A stretch of 64,000 bases of DNA from positions 125,595,412 through 125,659,411 of the forward strand of contig CM060967.1 of assembly GCA_030765045.1 (NCBI GenBank), given 5' to 3'. This DNA is from Tenodera sinensis (taxonomy: Eukaryota; Arthropoda; Insecta; Mantodea; Mantidae). The notes below the pieces were generated by a model. That model did not search any database and was not told the origin of the DNA. It saw only the letters and a list, made by a program, of their open reading frames with translations. Shown in pieces: positions 55,676-64,000 of this stretch. Position 1 is the first letter of the stretch. Every line of letters begins with the position of its first letter. Position numbers and translations under genes: made by a program.

Positions 55676-56650
55676 GTCGTAATTTTAATTAGTTTATGAG
55701 AAAAAAAGTTTTTGTATACATGTTATTCAATATTCAACCTTGTAAATGCAAAATAATTAATTTTGACCGAACTATTTTATATGCTTAGCTAATAGCAAGT
55801 AATTTGAAATCAGTAGCTCCTTAATATCTTCTGCAAATTGCAATCTAATACGCTATGAAGATGGTAGAAGCAGAATGGTAAACTTAAACCCGGTGTTTTA
55901 TTCAAATCTTACAGAACCAATTATATAGGCATTTGTGGCTTTTAAATCGTTAATAACAAAGCTTATTCATGTTAAACATGATAGAGATACTGAGTTTAAA
56001 GAACGAATGTGTAAGTAAAAATTTGGCAAATTAAATAGAAATTAAGATTCGCTTGACATTCCACCGATAACGTTCATACACTTTCTAAATTCCATCAGTG
56101 ATTTTCTTAATTTTATAGTATGTATCAACTGATATATGGAAGTAGATAATTTTTACTCATGTGTTTGCACCGTTATACTGATATGCTTTACATCTATACA
56201 TACAAGATCAATAACTAATTCCAAGAGTGAGTCTGTGGGGACTAATTCCAAGATTATATGACTTTCTCATAAATTAAAGCTATACCGGATGAAGAAGTTT
56301 CATTTCGTGGAAATTTAAATTTAGGGTCGGTTTTATATGAAAGTCTTCAGTTATAACCCGGTTTTGATTTGCACAATATTCTACTCTATGTATCGCTTTG
56401 ATTGCATTATCGTCGGTAATGAGAGCGGAACACTATTACCTCATTCACATTATGTTTAGCGTTATCGTACGCAGGCAAGATGACAACACCTTAGGATGTA
56501 TACAGATTGTTAGTTAAAAGGTCCCCTTCGTGTTTCATTTCCCTCTGGAAGCAAATGCTGCGGAAGCAAGTCTACATTTTCTCTTTAAATGTGATTATAA
56601 TTGTTTATATCTGCATCCAAGTCCCTATATATTGTGTAATTTTTTAGTTC
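55676..56650. other. Non-genic part of unit 4
   Basis: The sequence aligns with 50,730-51,000 for the first ~300 bp. A segment near 56,280-56,540 recurs at 57,480-57,690. No gene. Confidence 0.45.
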
Positions 56651-57173
56651 CTCAACCACTAAACGTATAGTAGAGGAATTATTGCATTCGCGCCCAATAA
56701 TTCGATATGGAGATCAGAGCAGAAATACAGCTTCTGAGCCTCTCTGAATAGAGAGACAGAGAGCGAGAGAGAGAGAGAGAAGTCTATGTGTGCATGCTGT
56801 ATGTGTGTAAGTGTGAACATCAAAACCCAAGCAGTCACTTTTAAAAACGAAATTTCGTATTGAAGTTCAGTAACCTCCAAGAGTGCGACTTTATGGAAAC
56901 CCTCCATCCAAAACTAACTTTTACATGGATAAACATTCCTAATTTTTAATTTTCTCAAAAATGGCCACTGTGCTCGTATTTTGATTAAAATGGCATATGC
57001 TAAGATATTTACACGACAATTGAAATGTAGGTATACCTTTAATTTCGGGGGAATAGCCTGTGAAGTCCTTTTCATTCCGATCACATTTGTATAACTAATA
57101 AAGTGTAGGAGATAGACGAAGTCTTGCTACACAAAAAATGTGTATCTAATTAAAGCGCACAGTTTATGTAAAT

Positions 57174-57176
<3 letters not shown>
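56651..57176 (+). repeat. RX repeat with GA tract and poly-T
   Basis: The GA-rich tract (about 56,750-56,780) occupies the RX microsatellite site, and the T tracts at 57,176-57,219 occupy the second. The core includes cctttaatttcggggg at the position of gaattttctggct. Confidence 0.65.
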
Positions 57177-57208
<32 letters not shown>

Positions 57209-57497
57209 TTTTTTTTTTTATTTTAATCTTTTTGGGTGGGGGGGGGCAGGGATAAATGAAAAAGTAATTGGGATTGATCCGAAATTCCAACATATGGCGA
57301 TTATCCTTTTATAAATTTAAACTCAGATTCCCATAATTTGACGACCTGCGCCTATTACAAGTGATATACTGAAAAATTACTTTTAATAGTGTTCCGTTGA
57401 TCTGCTCTAGAACTGCGCAATTACAATTTGTGGAACATCAAAATAGGCAATTCTAAGATTTTAAAAGTGTTATCTGAATTAAAGCTATACCTACTTT

Positions 57498-57938
57498 GTG
57501 AAAGAGTTTCATATAGGCTTATTTAATAGATATAATTCAACCTTGATTTGTACGAGCATTATGCTCTTCATACGTGCTGCATGTTTGCATAAGCACGTGC
57601 GTATATGTTTTGATTCCATTATCAGGTTTCCGGTAATGAAAGTGGATCACTATGATATCACTCGCATTCTAACCAGGCAACATCACAACACCTCAGAAAA
57701 AAGTACTTGTATCATCGGAGCTGATATAGCAGCAAATATCTCCAAGAGTAGAGTTTATATTTTACAACACGTATGTATTTCAGTCACCATGGTTGAAGAA
57801 AGCGGTGTATTGATGAGGCGCTTTGTTCATCTATTAAAGGAAAATCAAGACATTCTATTAAAAGCACAGTTGTCAGAAAGCAAGCGCAAACGTTTTAGCA
57901 GTAGCTACAGTAAAGCAACAATTGGAGGAAGAGTTTGA
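57498..57938 (+). CDS. Open frame of 146 codons, uncertain
   Basis: The first half overlaps a sequence repeated non-coding at 56,340-56,540, so a real start further in is likelier, at 57,789 (MVEESGVLMRR, 49 residues, helical and basic). No domain recognised; the downstream 57,940-58,090 keeps a Lys-rich character in other frames. Confidence 0.2.
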   Translation: MKEFHIGLFNRYNSTLICTSIMLFIRAACLHKHVRICFDSIIRFPVMKVDHYDITRILTRQHHNTSEKSTCIIGADIAANISKSRVYILQHVCISVTMVEESGVLMRRFVHLLKENQDILLKAQLSESKRKRFSSSYSKATIGGRV

Positions 57939-58236
57939 AACATCCATCAGCGAGATGCAAATACTAAAAAAAAGCAACTTAAAAACAAGAATTAAGCCCA
58001 AAAGTGATTTGAAACTAATTGGCAATAAGCTAGTTGTTTTAAAACAGTGGCTACCTCAGAAAAAGCCAGCAAAAGCTCCGTAGGAGTGAGGAAGTTGTAT
58101 AGCATGAAGTACAGATGAAATAAAACATCTACTCTAGACTGCCTTTGTGGTCCAAAGGTTAGTGCGCTAGCTTTTAAATCCAGAGCTTCCGATTCAACAC
58201 GGCCTAGAGAATAAGGTAATTTCTTTAGCCAGGAGA

Positions 58237-58254
58237 ATCGATATCGGGTGAGAC
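58237..58254 (+). pseudogene. Decayed exon 1 of peptide-gene copy 4
   Basis: atcgatatcgggtgagac matches the end of exon 1 and the donor of copy 3 (atcgatatggggtgagtc), but the ATG, leader and promoter are missing; the sequence before it is the tRNA-like fragment seen 5' of copy 3. Confidence 0.6.
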
Positions 58255-58329
58255 TTCATTCTCGTTTTGTATATCTTTATAAATACCGTTACACAGTTAC
58301 AAGGTGTTTTTTGGAAGTTACTGCCACTG

Positions 58330-59540
58330 CTTTTACTTTCTCTACTGGTAAGTAGGGAAAGTGTATTGTATTCCACCCAAAAATTCGATATCGAGATTTC
58401 ACCGGAAATATATGCTTTGAGACCCCCTGAATCCAACAACAAAAAAATGAATTTTTAGAAAAAGGTCCGTGTGTGTGTCTGTGTCTGTGGACAGCATAAC
58501 TCAAAAACGAAAAGTCGGTTAAAAACAAAATTTGTTATTTAAGTTTAATGTCTTTCGATTATGCGACACGAAGATCTTGAAGAAAATAGCTCCACCCTAA
58601 ACTACCCTTTACATGGAAAATTTTACGAAAACTTTGATTTTCCTGAAAACGGCTCTAACGATTTTGATTAAAATATCATATGTTTAAGATATTTGTATAA
58701 AAAATGAAATGTATATTTTGAATTTTCTGGGTATAGCCCATGTAGTCCTGATTACTCTGGATGACTTTTGAATAACTAGTAAACCGTAAGAGATAGACAA
58801 AATCTTACTATACAAAACATGTACATCTTGCTAAAAGACACAGTTTATGTAAAAATACTTTTTTTGTAGGTTGAACCATTACGGAGATATTTCTTGTTAT
58901 TTGTGTCAGTTTCAGAATAATTAGAACTTTCGTGAAATGGAACATCGTTGTACATTTTTTTATATGTTAAGCGTGCAAAGAGAACGGGATCTCAAAGCTT
59001 TAAAAGATTTGACTATAGCTCAAAGCCTACTATATTCTAATGTTCCTCTTGCACCTACAAGGAAATAAACAATAAGATAATTTATATAACCCGACCAAGG
59101 CCAGTGCAGTCCTGCTTCGGAGGGCGCCACTTGTAGGCGTTATGGCTTGCCCGTCCTCCTGTACAGTCCCGTTGGTAAAAGGTGAACAATAACAGATCTC
59201 ATGTTGACATTTTCTCTGTGTGTATCACTGTATTATATGTATTGTATGTATATTCATACCATAAAAAAGTCAAATATATTCACAAATACTTTAAAATACA
59301 GTACATTTGTGCACTGAACACTAAGCTGCACGTTAGTAAATCAGACTGTACAGCATTTCGTGACGTATTCGTGTCGTCACCGCGTTAGTCGTCACCTGCT
59401 TGCCGCTTCCCATGCAGGACTGCACTCGCCTTGGTCGGGTTATACATATGTTTATCTCAACTAACACAAAGAAGATATAGTAATAAGAGTTTGTAAAAAT
59501 GGTTAGTACAAGAGTAGAGAAAATCATGTGAGTGCAACAC
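58330..59540 (+). repeat. Full-length RX repeat, interrupted by a MITE
   Basis: The copy runs from tctctactggtaagtaggg to gtgagtgcaacacatcagat, with all landmarks. It is split at 59,089-59,440 by a short inverted-repeat transposon. The TG-type tract is short here (gtgtgtgtctgtgtctgtgg). Confidence 0.85.
59089..59440. mobile_element. 352-bp MITE with ~27-bp inverted repeats
   Basis: The left end ACCCGACCAAGGCCAGTGCA continues gtcctgc; the right end is its inverse with one mismatch (C/G at position 14). TA flanks both sides. Other RX copies give the uninterrupted site (gataatttgtacaaatgtttatctc). It has no coding capacity. Confidence 0.85.
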
Positions 59541-59673
59541 ATCAGATTTCTTTATCTGCCTCCCGGTCTCTAATTATACATGGCAAACCGGAATTACCTC
59601 ACGCAGTGCCTTTTATATTTTTACTACAGATGTTAATAAATGTGTTTAATCCTCCAATTATTGTTATGCATAA

Positions 59674-59675
<2 letters not shown>

Positions 59676-59761
<86 letters not shown>
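59676..59761 (+). repeat. (ATT)n microsatellite, ~29 units
   Basis: The homologous site in unit 3 (52,857) has only tattattattg, so this array expanded after the segmental duplication. Confidence 0.95.
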
Positions 59762-59763
<2 letters not shown>

Positions 59764-59789
59764 TGCAGGGCTGTGTTACAATCATACTT

Positions 59790-60460
59790 GATAGGTGAAT
59801 TTTACCATTTAAATTTACTGTCTCTCCTTTCCCTTTTTGTTAAGTTACTTACGATTTAATTGATATATAAATCTTTCGGCGCAAGCAACCATATCCCCTT
59901 CAGCTTTTCACCTGGTCAACACTATGACGCAAGTATTCCTCTCCCCTAAGTCGAAGACGTCGCCTTTAAGATCTAAAAGATCTCGTTGCCAGGATATCTC
60001 CTATCCCGTGTTTGGTGTCCGGACTAGCTCTAGCAAGAGGTCCTAATCTGCAAGGTATGCGTGAGTTGTGGTAGGAACGGAACCAAACGAAGAGTTAACA
60101 AATATTCTACTTTATTTTCAAATTTCCAGATTTGTAAAGAACTGCCGACAATATCTAAATAGAATATATCTTTCTAACTTCAACTGCAACGTTATAATAC
60201 TTAAACTTTGTCACCCTTTGGCAACCGCCGAAAAATGTATACGCGCCAGCTTACGTATAAATCACAAATTTGCACGTGTGCTGTCTGCTCTTTTCCGGAT
60301 GAATGTGTGTTGCGTTGCATAGGTATGTTTTGCGTGGGCGACACGAAGCAAGCGATTTCCATTGGTCAACTTTAGAGCACGTCATGGCAAAATACGAATC
60401 AGCCCGCGGAATCGTTCGGGCTTTGCAGGTACAACAATTGTAACCTTATCACTCATTTAA
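59790..60460. other. Non-genic stretch in unit 4
   Basis: To about 59,937 it aligns with 52,890-53,035. The rest is inserted sequence with no recognised motif. Confidence 0.4.
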
Positions 60461-61195
60461 ATCTGCCTAGGCTTCCATTCTTGAAACTTTCAACTCCAAA
60501 CCCTCCAAAACCTCTCCCTCAGAAAAATCCTCTCTGCTCCACTCCTCACCACCACCCAAACTCTTCACCTCGAAACTCATATCCCGTTCATCCCGGAGGC
60601 AATAGACAAAAGAGCAATGGCGGCATGGACGCGCATTAGGAACCACGAAAATGACGTGATCGCTAACATCGGCAAAGGCGAGCCGAAGCACCGCAAGCAT
60701 ACTAGGATAAAAATGTTCTAGAAGCGGCTTGGCTCGCCGACTAATGCGCGTCCACGCAACCTCGTCCCTAAGCCACATACATGTTCCGGCAGAGGCCCTC
60801 GCCTCGGAAAATATTCAGGAGCTGCCACCGCGGGACAGTGTACATAGTGTAAATAGTGTAGTGCGCTGGGACGCATATTTCTGGTGTGCCCAGTGAAGAT
60901 GTGTGTGTATGTGTGTACGAGTGTGTGTGTGGGTGAATGCGTGCGTGTATGTGTCTGTATATAATTTGTAAATATGTACATATGTATATATAACCCAAAG
61001 ACGAAACAGACAAAAGACAAAAGAAAACTATTCTCGGTGACCTACAGATGGTCACCGTATGGGTTTTTGTATATAGCGAAAACTGTAAATATGAACAAAG
61101 TCAACTGTAAATCAATGTAAATATAGCCTGTAAGCCGGGCCCAATGTACCGGCACCAGGCCAATACTTTTAAAATAAACTAACTAACTAACTAAC
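60461..61195 (+). mobile_element. LINE 3' end with (CTAA)n tail
   Basis: A frame ends IPFIPEAIDKRAMAAWTRIR and KHTRIKMF-stop (about 60,580-60,720), followed by an untranslated region with a TG/GT tract, gtaagccgggcccaatgtacc and aataaactaactaactaac. The opposing 103-codon minus frame is a shadow. The 3' end is shared with 37,500-37,760. Confidence 0.6.
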
Positions 61196-61445
61196 TTGAA
61201 ACTTTAATCTATTCAGCTTTATTACGTCTTCCCCTTAACTATCGATTAGAATCTCCTTCTGTTTCTTTCGATTATCAATTACATATATTCACATTATAAT
61301 TGCTGTTTCAACTACCAGCGTGACTAGTTGATCACCAGTAACGTGTACACTAACACGCTCCACCTTGATACTCGTTTTGAAAAGCGGTGGACAGTGGCGT
61401 ATACTGGGGTTGTGACTTGGGCTATCACCAGGCCTACCATCACCG

Positions 61446-61682
61446 GACAGTGGTAGAGTGGGTAGACCATTCACTATCAACAAAGCGACCGGTGTTCGAT
61501 CCCAGGCGAGTACATGTTTGATTTGCGATGCATAAACCGGCGCAGGGGCGGGTTACCTCCGGTTCTCCAGTTTCCTCCGCCATCTCATTCCACCAGTACT
61601 CCATCTTTATTCATGTATCATCAGTGTCACCGCCTGCGGTGCCATATGTAATAAAACCGAGCGTTGAACACCAACAAATAAA
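61446..61682 (+). mobile_element. tRNA-derived SINE, family 1 (different head)
   Basis: The tRNA-like head tggtagagtgggtagacca with B box gtgttcgatccc is followed by the family-1 body (ctccagtttcctccgccatctc, gtatcatcagtgtcaccgcctgcgg) and an aac-rich tail. Confidence 0.85.
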
Positions 61683-62573
61683 CTAGGCCTACTAGACCCG
61701 TACAGTAAGGTGTTGTTGATTAAATGTTAACTTCGTGAGCAGGGCATTTAAAGGAATGTTTCTTGTAACTCTTTACATAAACTTCGTTGTCACACTATCA
61801 AAAAGCAATTCCCAGTGGTGTCTTCTCAGTGAAACTAGTATTTCTTTTTCCACCGATAGAAGAGCCAAGTGGCGCAGTTGAATTTGGTCTTGTGTTACCC
61901 GTAAATAACATTTTATTCGTTTCAAGATTGTTAACTTCGCTGTAAACAACATTTGATTGCATATTATTTTGAAATGCTTTGAACAGATTTGTTAGAAAAA
62001 TTTTGAAGTAAATATAAGTTTCAGGGCATTTTTCAAAGACAGTATATCAAAAAATAAAAGACAGGGTACTCGCAGTTCACAAAGCACATTTGTTGGAAAA
62101 CTTTTATCGTAATTCGCAAAATGTTTGAATCAAGTAAGGTCAGATATTTCAAATGTTTCTGCGATTCAAATCTTAATTTAGTTTGATTGTTAATGTGTTG
62201 CATCTTGACCACAATTTCTCCTTTTAGGCCTTTCTTCGTCCTCATCATTAGCAAGGCCAATATTTCCTGACCATATTTCTGCAAATATTGCTTTTAATTG
62301 TTGATGTCTCATGTTTGTCCAAAGCTGTGATTAAACCATCGTATTTCAGGGTGTTTTCTCAGTTGCAACCAACAAGCACGACCAGCAATGAAGTTTATTT
62401 AATTCGCATGAACTAATTAGCCACACACACTAATAACAATTGTTTATGTTACAATGTTTTTTTCTAAGGGTTTTTATTTTCTTCCCTCTGCTCACACTGC
62501 AAGTGCGTAAGATCTGGAGTAGGCCTTCCCTGTTTTACTATCAGTAATTTGTCCTCGCATTTCAATGACGAGT
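61683..62573. other. Non-genic stretch
   Basis: AT-rich, with an 83-codon minus frame (62,033-62,284) that has no motif. Confidence 0.45.
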
Positions 62574-62642
62574 AGGGCCCTAATGACCTAGCTGTCGACG
62601 GGCCCTTAAACAATACTCTCACTCACACACTCACTCACTCAA
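62574..62642 (+). repeat. Terminal hairpin module 4 with (ACTC)n tail
   Basis: Stem agggccc/gggccctt (62,574 and 62,600), loop with taatgacctagctgtcgac, then aaacaatactctcactcacac. Confidence 0.8.
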
Positions 62643-63165
62643 TGACGAGTATGGTCGTTTTACTAATTGTCTTATGCACACTGGTCATGCATTTCGAAGA
62701 ATTAGTAGCAGCAACTGTCTTGGTACACTTACACTATGAAATAAATAATATTAATACTAATACAGTTGTTGAGGACTGCAACTGTCGCACAGTTAAAAAC
62801 ATGCTCTTCTTGCTTTTGAACTCTGCGTGCTATAGCCAGTCGTGTTCACACGGCACATTTCGGAGACCTCGTGTGAGTGTATCGACACGGGATTCCGAAG
62901 CCTAGGCATGCTTATTCATGAATTTCTCCGTCTCACCTCTCTCTACCCGCATCGTAATGAAGACTGCTGCAGCAAGCATCCGATGCCCTATTCTCCCGTC
63001 TGTTCGTTGAAAGAGAACGAGAGAGAGACATACATCCTCCGTGGTAATTCTTCATGTGGAAAACTGACTGGTATTGCAATTATTATTAATATTATCTACT
63101 TGTTAATACTTATTAATTTATAATTATGGGCTTCGGTGATAATTTTGATAGCCCACAATATACGG
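62643..63165 (+). other. Unassigned; signal-peptide-like open frame
   Basis: The frame 62,642-62,905 opens with hydrophobic MVVLLIVLCTLVMHF and later has several Cys residues, so it could encode a small secreted product, but it begins directly at a repeat tail, has no promoter and overlaps a second frame. Probably chance. Confidence 0.2.
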
Positions 63166-63275
63166 TACTGACGGAGAGTGATTAAGTGTATTTTCACGTA
63201 GGAATATCTACTATATAATACAACTCTGTTAAGTGCTTTGCAAAAACTTGGAAGTGAATGTTTTCGACTTCATCT

Positions 63276-63331
63276 GGGGCCCAAATGACCCAGTTGTCGA
63301 CGGGCCCTTAAACTCCACACTCCACTCCACT
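63276..63331 (+). repeat. Terminal hairpin module 5 with ctccact tail
   Basis: Stem gggccc/gggccc (63,277 and 63,302), loop aaatgacccagttgtcgac, tail aaactccacactccactcc. It interrupts the sequence gttttcgacttcatct/cgacttcatctcgta, giving a cgacttcatct target duplication. Confidence 0.85.
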
Positions 63332-63559
63332 CGACTTCATCTCGTATTCTGAAACTTCTTCCGCGTTATCACATCGTATTGCAATACATATATAGGTTCT
63401 ATTTATCTACACTAAGAGTCTTACAAAGTTACCAGTTTTAACTTTCAGCCGTTTTAACTCACGTTGTAGTACTTTTAACTTTACGCTTTAGTTATTTTAA
63501 CTTTGAGGTTTTAACTTTTTAGGGGTGAGCTTTTACTAATTTGCTTGTTTTTATTTTCG

Positions 63560-63627
63560 GACTTCGGGCCCTAATGATCTAGTTGTCGACGGGCCCTTAA
63601 ACCCAACTCACTCACTCACTCACTCTT
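63560..63627 (+). repeat. Terminal hairpin module 6 with (ACTC)n tail
   Basis: Stem gggccc/gggccc (63,566 and 63,591), loop taatgatctagttgtcgac, tail aaacccaactcactcactc. Confidence 0.85.
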
Positions 63628-63639
63628 AACTAAGTATAG

Positions 63640-63745
63640 GGAATATTGTATTCCACCGAAAAAATTCGATAGCCAGATTTCAACCAAAATATATACTTTG
63701 AAGCACGTGAATCCCCAAAGGTTCACTTTTAAAAAAGTTCGATCT

Positions 63746-63824
<79 letters not shown>

Positions 63825-64000
63825 CACGCGTGTGCGTATGTGTCTGCCTACGTGATCAGCATAACCCAAGAATACAAGTTTGGTTAAAAATCACGGTTGG
63901 TATTTAAGTTTAGCATTTTGTAAGGATCGATATGACGATTTTCAATACTACAGTACCCCTTAACTTACTTGGTCATATCTGGGCTTTGACTTAAACAACT
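63640..64000 (+). repeat. RX repeat with expanded (TG)n, truncated by window end
   Basis: It begins tatagggaatattgtattcc. The TG tract (about 63,745-63,815) ends in gcgcgcgcgtgcacgcgtg, an alternating purine-pyrimidine stretch, then agcataacccaagaa. Confidence 0.85.

Larger units (their letters stand above)
55676..64000 (+). repeat. Large tandem duplication unit 4, continuing beyond the window
   Basis: Partner of unit 3. Relative to it, this unit has lost the promoter and most of exon 1 (deletion before 58,236) and gained insertions at about 59,937-61,328 (LINE 3' end) and about 61,394-63,165 (SINE and hairpin module), plus an (ATT)29 expansion at 59,676. The expected exon-2 position lies beyond the right edge. 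Confidence 0.8.

Noticed and set aside
60467..61055. Minus-strand frames of 95-103 codons
   Set aside because: They are antisense to a LINE 3' end that has a plus-strand tail.

Overview
This is eukaryotic, almost certainly insect, nuclear DNA. It has no operons or bacterial-style gene density, is AT-rich, and is crowded with LINEs, tRNA-derived SINEs, Tc1/mariner-like and piggyBac-like DNA transposons, one LTR retrotransposon and long microsatellites. One promoter has arthropod TATA/Inr(TCAGT) spacing. A hemimetabolous insect seems likely from the repeat types, but I cannot name the species.

The only host genes I can support are a family of small secreted, proline-rich, repeat-built peptides: copy 1 at 4.58-4.89 kb, copy 2 at 6.48-6.91 kb and copy 3 at 52.59-55.49 kb, plus the decayed 5' part of a fourth copy at about 58.24 kb. 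Each copy has a coding exon that starts with ATG directly after a splice acceptor and encodes a short Cys/Leu-rich signal peptide followed by a conserved THSPPI-P-RR core. Copy 3 keeps a complete promoter and a 5-codon first exon. Copies 1 and 2 lie in a tandem duplication (about 4.2-6.05 and 6.05-8.15 kb). Copies 3 and 4 lie in a larger tandem duplication (about 50.7-55.7 and 55.7->64 kb). Copies 1 and 2 also carry a conserved downstream open frame between two poly(A) signals.

The 42 kb between the two clusters is a nest of transposons: mariner-like A (8.19-12.71 kb) holding a piggyBac-like insertion; LINE fragments at 13.8-17.6 kb, including a 50-bp perfect palindrome; a gag fragment and a decayed ~120-bp-period satellite (18.4-21.2 kb); mariner-like B (21.80-24.46 kb); a very large inverted repeat with ~4.2-kb arms (23.85-28.08 and 28.80-35.68 kb), whose right arm was later hit by a 2.65-kb LTR retrotransposon (29.06-31.71 kb); an I-type LINE on the minus strand (39.34-~43.4 kb); a Jockey-like LINE (44.5-45.6 kb); and a Tx1/L1-like LINE (46.4-48.6 kb). 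An unclassified ~750-bp repeat, here called RX, recurs throughout and carries two sites at which microsatellites repeatedly arise.

The most notable items are the peptide family with its hidden downstream frame, the perfect heat-shock-element arrays just upstream of the TATA box in the LTR (and again at 49.41 kb), the giant inverted repeat, several insertions whose empty sites are visible elsewhere in the same window, and a short terminal hairpin module present six times with compensatory stem changes. All similarity statements rest on reading the sequence; no database was searched.
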